A stretch of DNA of 64,000 nt from Suillus spraguei (taxonomy: Eukaryota > Basidiomycota > Agaricomycetes > Boletales > Suillaceae). Positions within the stretch are counted from its first letter, which is position 1; every line of letters begins with the position of its first letter. Positions 9,968-21,173 of the stretch are shown here, piece by piece. The position numbers and the translations under genes were made by a program. The DNA lies in the NCBI GenBank assembly GCA_016800925.1, contig JABCPU010000142.1:1-64000 (forward strand). Reading direction: 5' to 3'. The notes beneath the pieces are model-generated. The model saw nothing but the letters and a program-made list of their open reading frames with translations, had not been told where the DNA came from and searched no databases.

Positions 9968-12900
9968 TTAGGGTCCATCTACTATTTGTATGGCATTCAC
10001 CTTCGACGAAGCAGGTCGTGGGCCTTGAGTCGCTGGCGAGTATGAAATGAGGGGGGAAGCCGTCCTACTCCCCCCACCAAACAACGACGCGACACCATTC
10101 ATGCCACCGTCCATCTCTCTAGGTGGTGCTCCTGGACCCGCGAGGCGAGGAGAAAACCCAGATGCCGGACCAATAGGCGGCATACCAAGCTTCGACGAAG
10201 ACATTGGAGGTGGAGACAGTGGTCGCCTGGGTTTCATTACTGGGCTACTGGCCGTAGATGCATGAGGCTCAAAACGTGATGGCGAACGCAGCCCAGGGTG
10301 CGGTATTGATGACGGACTGGGAGGGAGGGGTCGAGCGCGAGGCGGAGAAACTCCCGACGAGTTTTGACGGGATAGGGCAGACTGTGGATGTGGAGGGTGA
10401 CTTGACGAAGGTCCTGCGTACCGATGAGGTCCAGGGGAATGGTAGCGGTCTGGTGGAGCTTGGAATGGGGGTGGCCGCTCCCGGTCATCCTGATGCATCC
10501 AACCATGCCTTGGAGACGGCGCAGGCCCGCTTGGCAATCCAGGACCCGAGGCCGAGCCTGCAATACTATTATGCGATGGCGCCAATACAAATGGTGTTGC
10601 AACAGGCCGGTCACGCTCTTCATATGGCGGATGAGTGGATGGCGGACGGCTCCCGTGTTTATTCCAATGCTGCTGCTTATGATTGACCATTTCTGCCTGC
10701 GGCTGCGGTTGCGGCTGCGGCTCGGGCGGGTGATGGTGATGCACCACATGGTGGTGGTGACGGTGATGGTGGTGACCACTAACATGATGATGTGGTGGAG
10801 CATGTGTATGGTGCGGGTGCCGATGGTGGTGCTCACGATCCAGTTCTTCCTCACGGCGTCGCCCTTCCGCTCCTACATTCCAATCCATCCCACCCGCTGG
10901 CTTGGGCATTGCAAATCGCGTTGTATCATGTGCTGCATTCAAGAATTGTTGTTCCGAATGCAGGGGAGGAGGTGGAGGCATTCCTGGGCCGTATGCGGGA
11001 GGAGGGAGGCCATCATACTGTGCTGAGGCAGGTCCGGAGGGCAACCGCTGTAGGCGTCCTGGTGCACCCAGTGGGTATCCTTGGCTGGGTTGTTGGAATA
11101 CAGGTGGCGGGGGCGGAGGTGGCATGCGCACGTCTGGGCCTCCATGGAATGCTAGAGGATCCATGGAAGGCGCGCCATACATTGGGCCCATGACCATGCG
11201 TGCATTCATCATACGGTGCTGATGCAGGAAATCAAGATCTGCAGCCGCATCTGCTTGAGGGAGGGCATTCAAGTCGGGGTATGCAGTCGCAAGTATGTGG
11301 CGTCGGGAGGTTGTGAGAGGCAACATCTGTGCAATTTGACGAATGGTAGGTGCGGGAGGTGGATCAAGGATTGCGTTAGGAATGCGGCGCACTGCGAACA
11401 GAACATTCATGAACTGTACAGACACAAGCAAGAGAGAATAATCCTACGTGGTTGAGGTCTCTCAATAGCTCTGCGTTCACGCTCCAATTTACGGCGTTTA
11501 CGGTTGGTTTCAGCAATCATCTCTGTTTGCAGATCATCTCGTGCGACCTAAGTCGAATCATCAAACACGATGTGAGTGGCAGGTATGGACAGGACGCGTA
11601 TCAAACACACCTTCCACCAACTCCAGACCGCGTCTTCGTTTGTCCTCCGCCGTTTGTTGACAGATACAACCTCATACACGCGCTTTTTGCAAGCAAGAGC
11701 AAGACGTTTGTCACGACGTTTGTTCAGTTCGGCCTGCAGATGTATGAGCTCTGGGTGTGCTCCTAAAGCAGATCTTCAGTGTGGACAAGTTTAAAACGGG
11801 CAAACACACACCCTCGCAAACCAATGCCTCCTCCCACGCAAGTCCTTCCATTTTCTCGACATACACCTTCTCCCGCAATAATGCAAACTTCAGTTCGATC
11901 GTCGCAAGCACATCCAGAGCTTCGGCACGGTGAGCGGGCTGCAATTCCAACTCCATTTCCATGTCTAGTTCATCATCCACCTCTGCTTCAAGGAGAGCGG
12001 ACTCAGGGTCTGGAGCTGTTAACGTCGCGGCGTCGCAGTCTTCATCTTTGTCCTTCTTGCCTCGCTTGCTCTTACGTTGTGGTCTGCCATTCTCGGGTTT
12101 GGGCGACGGAGAACGCGAAGAGGAGGGTGAGCGGGACCCAGACACAGAAGATGCAGACGGAGTAGGAGATGGAGGGTGAATGACTGTCGAACCTGCCATG
12201 ATTGAGTGTGAGGCAGCGGCAGCTGCGATGGGCGCGACGGATGCTGGCAGCGGAGCTGTAATGTCAATGGGAATCAATGGAACAGTTATGACTGCCTTGA
12301 CCAATGCTGAGGGTGGCTCTGCATCATTATCCATGTCTATGTCCAAGCCCGCATCTGGGGGACCGTCATTGTCCTCAGATTCGGTGTCATTTTCGTGGTC
12401 GTTGAGGGCGGGAGGATCGTCATCATCATCTCCGTCGACTTCTCCTTCAAGCATTCCGTCTGAAAGGTCAAGGAGGCTACGACGCTTTGGAGGAGAAATC
12501 GCAGAGTCGTCGAGGCGACGGCGCTTTGGAGGGACAAGTGATAGTTCGTCTTCGTCAGAGGCATAGGGCTCTGGTTCTTCGTCCACTGCTGAATTAGAAG
12601 TAGAATTTTGCGGGTCAGCAGCACCATCTTCATCTTCATAATCTTTCGCACGTCCATTAACAAATATGCCAACATCATCAAGAGGCTCGTCAGCGTCGAC
12701 ATCCCCGTCGGGGCCATCGCCATCGAGGTCGTCCCTTGGATCATCTTCATTCTCGTCATCCTCTTCCTCCTCCATAGCTCGAGGCGGGCCAGCCATCTCT
12801 TCCTCCTCCTCTTCCTCAACCCCGGGTGTAGCGCTTCCTTCACTCCTTGAATTTGAATTGGAGTTCGAGGTCTTCGATTTGTATGCCCAATCCCACATCG

Positions 12901-13156
12901 GGGCAGGGACCAGGCCGCCACGCTTTTTTCTTCCTCCGCGACGAGGCTGCCGACGACGTGAACCATCTTCAGCATCTCCGTCAATGAATTTCTTAGTCTT
13001 CTTCTTGGGCGACTGAGACTCCGGGACGAGCTCATCGTCTGTAAGCTCTGATAGCTCGGACTCGGCATCCAAGCCGGCGCCCGAATCTTCTTGGGGAGGT
13101 GGTGATGGAGAGGGCGAGCTCAATGATTCAAGCGAGGCTGGAGAGCCCGTCATCAT
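9968..13156 (-). CDS. Sds3/Dep1-like subunit of an Rpd3L-type histone deacetylase complex
   Basis: Four exons, complement(9968-11391, 11448-11547, 11611-11762, 11812-13156), introns 49, 63 and 56 nt, 1006 aa, no frame break. Residues about 420-540 hold the Sds3 core: RAEALDVLATIELKFALLRE, VYVEKMEGLAWEEALV, EGAHPELIHLQAELNKRRDK, VYEVVSVNKRRRTNEDAVWS, then a Lys/Arg-rich coiled coil. In yeast, Sds3 and Dep1 scaffold the Rpd3L complex that deacetylates promoter histones. The N-terminal 400 residues are acidic/Ser-rich with basic KKR stretches (nuclear). The C-terminal 470 residues, in one exon, are Pro/Gly/Ser-rich with a His-rich block (HHHRHHHHVVHHHH) and a QPQPQPQ run, probably disordered. 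Start 13156 is the first of two adjacent ATGs. Confidence 0.85.
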
Positions 13157-13436
13157 GGGCGACAACAAGTGAGGATGATGGCAAGAACGACCAAGACAAA
13201 TACGAAGACAACCACTAGTCAAAGATGATCGTCCGAAAACGGAAGTTTAATTGGACCGTGCGCAATCTCATCCACACGTGTTGTGTCTCACGTGACACGT
13301 AACAGCGGAACTAGATGTTGACTATTTCAGGCAACAAGATTTGGACCACTGCTCAGACTATAATTTGAACAATAATATTTACAACACAGTCCCGAATGCA
13401 AGATGATTACAATCCAACAAAACTTGAAGCATAATT

Positions 13437-15607
13437 CTAAAAGTCTCCAAGATCGACCTCTATCATTTCGATGACAGACACTTCTAGGCTCTTGTCCTTC
13501 TTCGTGCCTGTTCGCGGGTCAGACAGTGCTAAAGGCGGGAACGGCGATATTGATCGTCCACCAGCCACATCATGGGCCTGTAGTGCAGGCGTACCGGTCC
13601 CATTTATATTCGGTGTACCCGATCTGTACGATGTTCCATTTGGATGTGGAATTGATAGCCAGAGAATCGAAGCATGATGCAATCAGGGGCAAGACAGATG
13701 ACCAAGTGACACCAACCATAATAGTGAGTACAAACCTTGATATGATATCGTTGAACAACCTCGGAACAGTTTTTAATCTCGCACTCGGGTCCGCTGGGGT
13801 CGCGGTACCCGAGGCATTCATCTTGCGTTCCCTTCGTTTACGTTCGGCCTCCAACATTTCAGCCTTGCGTATTCCTTCTAAGTTGGCTTTGCGATTACGC
13901 TCATTCACTTTCGCAAGTTTGTCGTTGAGCGACTCTTCGCCTCCATTCCGGGCAGGAGTGGGTGCTGCAGGAAGCTCAGCCAACTTAGCTTCAATTTCAG
14001 CAACTTCGGCATAGTCCTGTCGCCGGATCGCAAGTGTCTTGGCTTGCACAAGTGATGCGCGCTGTAGCGTGAGAGATGCCCCAGATGGCAAGTTCGACAG
14101 CTGGCTTTTCCGTGCCAACATAGCGGTGATGTCACTCTAAGCCCGGTTCAGCAGTGACAACCTTGAAAAGGTAATGGAAAAGTTCATACTTCTGTCACAG
14201 GCTGTGTGATCAGCTTGGACATCTGCGCAGCCTTTTTCTCAAGGGCGCGCTTGGATGGTAACTTGACGTCGTCTGCAAGGCACACTTTTCCTAGGCGTTC
14301 GAATTCTCGCTAAATTACGATAGTGTGAATGCAAATGCCAGTGGAAACGGAAAACAAACCTGTGTGAACGGGGAATTCGATACCTTGTCCATATGGAACG
14401 CTTTGAGCGACTTGCCATGCTTCAACTCGAGCGTCTGGTTCACCGTAACATCGTTAATCTTATATGGCTTTGTGAGATTGACTCCCAGGTCTGGTTCAAA
14501 TAAGACAAAACATTCACGCTCCAATTTCTGATACTCACTTTGTATCTCACAAATCCTGTACTGTGGCTGATCATTCTCGTCCGGGCCCACAAGATAGCGA
14601 ACCCAGCCACCTTCGTTCTTGAGCATGTAATATATTAAAGACCACTACAGCACTCACCCTTCACATAATCCTCAACCACGGAGCCATGCAATATTTCGCA
14701 AGTTGGTCCCGGGTTAATCTGCATCCTGTGAGGTCCTCAAACGACGATGGCTCGTCAGCAGGATCAGGCTGCCTTGAAAATAGCTTCCTGTCCTTCTCTT
14801 CTTCTTCTTCGTAGCGCGTTATTTGACCGTCCTCTTCCTCGCCCGAAGACATATCCATGTCATTAGGTGAGGAGGACCGATCTCGCTTGGGAGAGTGCGT
14901 TTTCGTCTACTTGAAATATAAGAAACGTGAGCATACTGATGATCAACACACGTACGCGCTTCTTTTCGTCCTTTGCTTTTCGCCTAGCCTTGAGTTCGTC
15001 AAGCGTGCGAGACTTCTCTTTTGTGGCGCCTCGGGAAGTACGTTGGCCTAAAAAATAACAGCATCAGAGAGCGTCTACTTCATAAAGCGCTCTGAGTACG
15101 TTTTGCAGCTTTCGAAATACTCTCAGGATCTCCGGATTGTGCTTGAAGCATCTCATGCAGCTTTCGCTTGTCTTGTATTCGCATCAACTCCTCTTGCCGC
15201 CCAGCAAGAATTTCTTCTCTTTCAATCTCAGGCATAGACAGTAGCCTAACACATAGTAATGATTATTATAGGGAAGTGTCAAAACTACACTTGCACTTGT
15301 GTTCGAGATGCACTCACCGCTCCCTATCCGACTCATCTACATATTTGCCCTCAAGCGGGAACTTTACCTCTGATTCTTCTTCGCTCTCCGGCCCATCCTC
15401 TGCGTCACTGTCATCTGAGACTCTGCATAGTTCCCCGAGATTTGTAATGAGCACAGCGGTGAGCCGGATCAAGGAGAAGGCTCACTCCGTTCTGCGCTTC
15501 TTGGTTGCGGAAACCCTGGAGCTTGATGCTTGGTGTTTACGTTTTTTCTCAGTGGCACCAGCAAGTTCAAGGAGCTCATCATCGAAGTCACCTTCGAAGT
15601 CGGACAT
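13437..15607 (-). CDS. RTF1: RTF1, Paf1-complex subunit with Plus3 domain
   Basis: Nine exons, complement(13437-13623, 13736-14136, 14190-14309, 14360-14610, 14658-14906, 14956-15047, 15100-15245, 15318-15422, 15486-15607), about 557 aa after allowing one missing base. It starts MSDFEGDFDDELLELAG; then KFPLEGKYVDESDRER, RGATKEKSRTLDELKARRK, and the Plus3 domain (about residues 215-330: FEDLTGCRLTRDQLAKYCMA, GGWVRYLVG, LELKHGKSLKAF), followed by a basic coiled coil. Rtf1 tethers the Paf1 complex to elongating RNA polymerase II and promotes H2B ubiquitination. Exon 5 reads ..MAPW then goes out of frame; adding one T to TGGTTGAGG (near 14674) gives the expected W-F-E-D-Y-V-K, and exon lengths then sum to a multiple of three. 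Divergent from VPS26. Confidence 0.92.
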
Positions 15608-15925
15608 GGTGGAAAAAGTTAGCAAGGAAGCGAAAGTGCTGTACGAAACCTGTTCGACTGTGTTGCTGTGTATTTGCGAAGACCCCCTAAGAGAGGGGTC
15701 TGTAGGTGGGAATAATATTCTCAATATGGAGAGAATTGCACTGTACTATAGCCTCGTCGGTACTGTGCCTAACGGCTTGGACAACTGTCATCCCCTCTAA
15801 ACTCATCTAAAGCGTTAACTCCCGATAACACCAAACTTCGGTAGTTTAGAGGTATTAGTATTTTTTGTGATTCAAGTTGAGGCAGTCACTATTCGTGCCT
15901 TCCTCCTTCGCGAACTTTCCGGTCA
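15608..15925. promoter_or_regulatory. Divergent promoter region RTF1/VPS26
   Basis: 318 bp between the two start codons, which face away from each other. A shared regulatory region is inferred from the layout. No clear TATA box is seen on either side. Confidence 0.5.
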
Positions 15926-17182
15926 ATGGCATACTTTTTCGCATCCCCCGTTGATGTCGACATCAAATTGGAAGGGGAAGAGCTGCGAAAGCAGGTGGAC
16001 ATAAAGACTGACAAGGACCGCACAACTTCATGTCCAGTTTACTATGACGGTGACTCAGTCGCAGGGCAGGTATGCGTTGCATCTTAGCCGGATTAGTAAC
16101 TTAAGTCCAAGATGCTCACGCCGCTGCAGGTGACCATTCGCGTTCGCGATGGAAAGCGAATGACTCATGAGGGCATCAAGGTTGAGTTCGTTGGCAGCAT
16201 CGGTGGGCATTCACATATCTGTCATTAGCATCTCATTGTTATTTGGGTTCAGAGTTGTTCTACGATCGGGGGCACCATCATGAATTCTTATCATTATCTC
16301 AAGAATTGGCATCGCCTGGGGACCTGCGTCAAGCTCAAACTTTCGACTTCCTCTTCAAAAATGTTGAGAAGCAATTCGAGAGTTACCAGGGCATCAATGT
16401 CAAACTACGGTGCGGCGTCTCTCACGCCATGCAGTTCCCAATTGACCTTTTCTAAAGCTACTTTATACGAGTATCTGTTGGAAGGCGAATGGCGGATGTT
16501 GCGAAGGAGAAAGACATCTGGGTACACTCATATCGCATGCCTCCAGATAGTAACAACTCCATCAAGATGGAGGTTGGCATTGAGGATTGTTTGCACATTG
16601 AATTCGAATACAACAAGTCAAAGTGTGTTTTAATCTATTATACAACCGGCCAGAGCGCTGACCGTGCATAAGGTATCACCTAAAGGACGTGATTGTTGGC
16701 AAGATATATTTTCTGCTTGTTCGTATCAAAATCAAGCATATGGAGCTTTCTATAATACGACGCGAGACAACCGGCTCCCCACCAAATCAGTACAACGAGA
16801 GTGAAACAATCACAAAGTTTGAAATTATGGATGGCGCTCCTGTCAGAGGTGGGCGCGAACACACAGTTTTCTATGCTCGTTGCTAACCGACTCTTAGGAG
16901 AAACCATCCCTATTCGACTGTTCCTCGGTGGTTTCGATCTTACACCAACGTTTCGCGAAGTGAACAAGAAATTTAGCACGCGGTACTACCTGAATCTCGT
17001 GCTTATCGATGAGGAGAATCGGCGATATTTCAAACAACAGGTATGCTGTGTTTTTTTTTCCCATTGTCTTACGTTTACCTGGCCTCGATGAACAGGAAAT
17101 AACTATATTTAGGATACCAGAGGTACGTTGCGAAATTTTATGTCGTGTTTCACAGACTGAATTTTTGAGTAGAACTAGCTAG
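15926..17182 (+). CDS. VPS26: VPS26, retromer arrestin-fold subunit
   Basis: Seven exons: 15926-16069, 16130-16202, 16253-16409, 16458-16622, 16673-16848, 16898-17040, 17096-17182. All phases fit. The protein runs [140 protein letters not shown] and GETIPIRLFLGGFDLTPTFR, the full length of the Vps26 family. It forms the cargo-recognition core with Vps35 and Vps29 on endosomes for retrieval to the Golgi. The last residues are uncertain: reading through gives a stop at 17182, while a further 50-nt intron (17123-17172) would end the protein two residues after ..RIPE at 17178. Confidence 0.92.
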
Positions 17183-17462
17183 TGCTGCGCTGCATGATTC
17201 TTGTACTCGCAGTCGTCTAATGATGCTGGCTTCTGCCTTTTACCCATTCTACTCACAAGAACCCTTTCTATCGATACAGAGATGAGACATTGTAACGACG
17301 GGGTAAAATACAACAAAGAAATCCGATTCTGAAGGTAGTTAAACTATTTTTATTATTGTTGTCTTGTCATGGTGCGGAATGTAGTCAAGGAAGAAGCCAT
17401 TGTCTGGTCGAATACTGTCTTCGCTCCTTAACTGTCTTCTCTCTCCAACTATGTGTTAAATT

Positions 17463-18563
17463 TTATACATCTGTTTCCCCGTTCAGTCTCCGCAAAGCTT
17501 TATCTCGGTTTGACTCTGCATCGAACTCTCGTATGACAGCATCCACGGACGGAATAAGCTCCTGATGAATGATACCGTCGCGCAAGGTTTCTGCAATCGA
17601 CGGGGAAACCAAATCGCCAGGATAAGCGGGAATGCGTAGTGGACCGTTCACCTTAGCATGCATGCTGACGCTCGCAGACTGTTGGGACCACAGTGAAGAA
17701 TGTGCAGTGATATTACCGCAGGTTCTTCCCGCGCGATCGAGCAACTGACGGGATAATAACTGAGTATGGCGGCCTATCAGTGAGTCCCATTTCTCGCCTT
17801 TGAGTTGCCCAGCTAGGGAATTAGTCGTAAATCTTGCCCGTGCAGGTGTTACGGGAAACTGGACTGGATATTTGAGGCTACGATGTTGTGATACAAGTCC
17901 GGTGCATGATGAAACGTGTTTTCTTGCCCATGTGGGTGTTACGGGAAACTGTGCTGAACACCCGCTGCGATGTTGTAATGCAAGTCTGCCGCATGATGAT
18001 AATGTTTCCTCTTGCGCATGCGCGGCCTGCGGAACGGTTATCGGCGGAAGTGTGGGTTTGTGCTCCACGAACTCGCTAGCACAGAACACTGTGTGCGCAG
18101 CAGCCGCGTTCTCTTCGTCATATGACTGTGCAGCATTACGATGCGTGTTCTGCTGGTTGAGATTCGGAAGCTTGGACTCGTCATCTTCGTGTTTTTGACT
18201 AGGTGTGGTCTCAGGGCACTCGCCAGTAACACTGGGGGCAAAGTCAGAGATCAGCTCGAGCATAACCTTCATGTCGTCGGAGGTGGTCGGCGCAGGCTGG
18301 TGCTGAGCATTGTCCTTTAAGGGGCTAGCATCATTGGAGGATGCAAGCCCTTCTGCAGATGTGTTCCAGCCAGATTGCTTTCGCGATTCATCTGCATGGA
18401 TAGCCTGTTCGGGAAGACGGGGTGCAGAAGGGCGTATGTGCAAGACTGGCAGCTTGTCAACTTCAGCATGCACTGTCACATCTCGAACCTTGCCCCTTTT
18501 CACACCCTTTTCATCTAGAGAGGACTTGCGAGACAGGCCTGAGACTTGTGACCGTATGGTCAT
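17463..18563 (-). CDS. Soluble Ser/Pro-rich ORF, probable cytoplasmic tail of the adjacent membrane protein
   Basis: A 366-codon single-exon frame, not recognised. It is polar, with a Ser/Lys/Arg-rich start (SGLSRKSSLDEKGVKRG), an acidic middle and an internal duplication: SSCGRLALQHRS..QFPVTPTWAR is followed directly by SSCTGLVSQHRS..QFPVTPARAR (about residues 190-250), visible also in the DNA. Its ATG (18563) overlaps the stop codon of the membrane-protein gene by the sequence ATGA, an arrangement not expected for two fungal genes. One additional base between the CC and the A of GAGCCATGA would fuse ..SFITIEP to MTIRSQVSG.., making one protein of about 690 aa. I think fusion is more likely than two genes. 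Confidence 0.55.
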   Translation of the reverse strand: MTIRSQVSGLSRKSSLDEKGVKRGKVRDVTVHAEVDKLPVLHIRPSAPRLPEQAIHADESRKQSGWNTSAEGLASSNDASPLKDNAQHQPAPTTSDDMKVMLELISDFAPSVTGECPETTPSQKHEDDESKLPNLNQQNTHRNAAQSYDEENAAAAHTVFCASEFVEHKPTLPPITVPQAAHAQEETLSSCGRLALQHRSGCSAQFPVTPTWARKHVSSCTGLVSQHRSLKYPVQFPVTPARARFTTNSLAGQLKGEKWDSLIGRHTQLLSRQLLDRAGRTCGNITAHSSLWSQQSASVSMHAKVNGPLRIPAYPGDLVSPSIAETLRDGIIHQELIPSVDAVIREFDAESNRDKALRRLNGETDV

Positions 18564-19780
18564 GGCTCGATTGTTATGAAGGAGAGGGACATCGTCTCAG
18601 ATTTGCCACGACGCCACGACGCCAGCTCCTTGTTGAGGAACTCGAAGCTTTGATGTTCGTCCATTCTGTACATTGAGCATCAGCGAATTGAGCAAACGTG
18701 GCGCTAAGGAAACCTACCCCTTCACAGTGCCAATAATTATGCAAACCCTACCAGCCAGCCGGAGGATTCTTCTGAAAAGGGGAACACTAAAGCCACCCGC
18801 CACCGATCCAACGATGCATTCAGCAGCTCCTAGCTTGATACCGAAAGTAATCCATGCAGTGCCATTGAAAAAATGGCGTTCATCGGCATTATCAGCGTCA
18901 ATGCGCCATTGATTGAAAAGGGCTGTAAAGAGCCGGTACAACGCGAGAAAGGCCGTTAGGCATTGATAATTTGTATACAGGATGAGTGACAGCTGGCCGA
19001 GACTCAGCCATAGCGATTCGCTCTTGCTGGTGAGGTCGATCACGAGCGGGGCCCGTGGAAAAGATAGAATTTCTGACGACACATTAGTCAAGAACATGAA
19101 AGAACTGAATCTCTCACGAATAGACATTCCGAGCGATGCCACGAGATTCGACACTGCAACCACAGGAATAAGACCAGTGAAGAGATATTTAGCTGCACGC
19201 TGAGAGCGGCGAGGGAGGCAGGGGATGAATTCCCTACGACTCAGCCAGACTAGATATAAAATGTATAACAGCATAGGAACAAAAGATACAGATCCTGTAG
19301 CATTAGGTATATATCTCAGCGTTTAGGCTCTCTGGTGTACATAGTCACATACCAAGAAATAGTTCGGCTACTCTAGAAATGGTAACTGAATTCTGCACGG
19401 CGGGTAATACGTGCAATAAAAGGTCGACCAGCGCCAAGATAAAATACAAAACACCGTCTGCGGCCAGCAATAGGTGCGCCCTACATATGAAGCCATTAGT
19501 CGATCATCATAATAAATGGTGATAAATATTAAGGGTGCAGTCGCCAGGAGCAACGCAGAAATGTTGAGCTCAATGCCCAAGCTTTGCAGCTGAAATTAAA
19601 TCTGACGCACCTCTTCGATCTCGAGGTCATATAAATCAAATACACGCAGAAAAAGAGCTCGATGGCAGGGAGCAGGGTGAGGGCGTGAATTTCAATGAGG
19701 TTCAGAGGAGCGCAACGAAGATTTTCTGCAAGAAGCAGGCAACCTACAGAGGTCGATGGTGAACTCATGCCAACGAACAT
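18560..19780 (-). CDS. Multipass membrane protein, receptor-like, family unknown
   Basis: Five exons, complement(18560-18665, 18718-19294, 19353-19480, 19555-19589, 19646-19780), introns 52, 58, 74 and 56 nt, phases consistent, 326 aa. The 74-nt intron ends in a strong branch/acceptor context (GACTAAT..ATGTAG). Predicted membrane segments include HALTLLPAIELFFC, GVLYFILALVDLLLHVL, FVPMLLYILYLVWL, KYLFTGLIPVVAVSNLVA, LSLILYTNYQCLTAFLAL and ITFGIKLGAAECIVGSVAG, so six or seven helices in all. The layout (short N-terminus, helices, cytoplasmic C-terminus) resembles fungal seven-helix receptors, but no family signature is recognised. The next ATG at 19768 is an alternative start. See the tail ORF that overlaps its stop. 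Confidence 0.6.
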
Positions 19781-21173
19781 CTGCTCGAGAGAGGAGTTAA
19801 CAGCTCTAAGCACTACAAAGCTTGTGGCGAATAAGCAAGGATAGTGGACAGAAGCCGAGAAGGAGTTGACTAGAGAATGTGATCAAATACAAATAATATA
19901 TATCTGCTTAGATGACGGGGAGTGTATCCATCATGATCTGAGATCACATTTAGAATTACAACTGAATATTGGATTTCCACGTGGCAGATGTGATCGGGGC
20001 ATAATTGTCCTCGTTCTCGTCGTACTTAGCGTCTCACGTACGATCGCGAGATACCTGTATTGGTCGATACTGACAATAGGTGTAAGACACTGGACACACA
20101 GGCAGGTGCAGGTATAGATATCCACTACCAATGGCAGGACCCATCGGTAATACTGGCGTTGGCGTCCCATCAAGTACCGGGCAAATTCCAGTCGTCACTT
20201 GATAAGCGCTAGCTAAGTGGGGAGCTGGCTTGAAATCTATTTATAAGAGAACCCCCTACGTCACACATATAACATATAACTCACTGATCGTGACTACAGC
20301 ACTGAACATCCGTTGTACGACTCGTACCCGGGCCCGTCACGACTACCTATATATATGTTCTGGCACCTGGGAAACGAGGTCGAACACACACACCGCTGGC
20401 GTTTCCAGAACCAAGAGCCTGGTTCCTCAGGTCGTGCGAGAGAGAGACGATGCAACGCATGTGTAAAGATTCAACGTTTGATTCCGCGGTTGCGCGTTGT
20501 GTGCTTATCGCAATGCGATTACTGAGCATCAGCGGCGAGCGCCGGCGACGAGACAATGGATGAATCTGTCTGAGTTCAAGCAACCCTTCAGGATAAGCAA
20601 CTCACTGCGCTCCCATGTCATCTTCTCTGTCTCTGGACCTTTGAAAGGACTTTATTTGACGAATAAGAGGAGAGATGCCCGCCATGTCTTATTGTAATTC
20701 ATGGTAAATGTTTATAAGTTGTGCTTGCAAAAGACTGGCGGCTGGCATTCCAAGACTATTTTCCTATTGAGTTTTCGCAAGTCTCAGACACGTCGTCGAA
20801 GTAAAATTGTACAGGTAAAAAACAAACGCATATCATGTAACCACCGATGATTTAAGGTTTAAGCCACCATAGGGATGAAGAGCAAAAGGGTGCGAACAAT
20901 GTGCTGTCATAGTCAAAGGGTTGTGATCGTTACTGAGTCTTTCATTCTAACTGATGATGAAAAATAAACATATAGCGGCGCACGCGGTAATGAGGACACT
21001 CCATGGTCACCTACATATAAATCGATAGCAACGATACTATGAGCTGAACGTGCGTCGCTCAAGTTTGACATTTTTTTACTAATGTCCTCGATCACCAGGC
21101 TACGAATTCCCACGAATACCTCCACACGACTAAATCGTGAATTGACTTTAGAATAATTGTTTGCGCACATGCC
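19781..21173. other. Intergenic region with a dispersed repeat
   Basis: About 1.4 kb, between a minus-strand gene and a plus-strand gene, so it holds two promoters. Small open frames (for example 20230-20466 behind a TATTTATAAG box) show no recognisable content. Repeat copy 2 lies at 20777-20870. Confidence 0.5.
20777..20870 (+). repeat. Dispersed repeat, copy 2
   Basis: Collinear with 5651-5795: GCAAGTCTcAGACACGTCG, CGAAGTA, TTGTACAGG, AAACAAACGC and GATTTAAGGTTTAAGCCAC. Shorter than copy 1 by internal gaps. Confidence 0.5.

Noticed and set aside
10047..11222. Plus-strand ORFs opposite the Sds3-like gene
   Set aside because: They are antisense shadows of a GC-rich, repetitive coding exon; the minus strand has the conserved domain and splice pattern.
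19500..19554. Hydrophobic segment ALLLATAPLIFITIYY as a membrane helix of the receptor-like protein
   Set aside because: It falls in a 74-nt segment with donor, branch site and acceptor, and only its removal keeps the frame into GVLYFILALVDLLLHVL.
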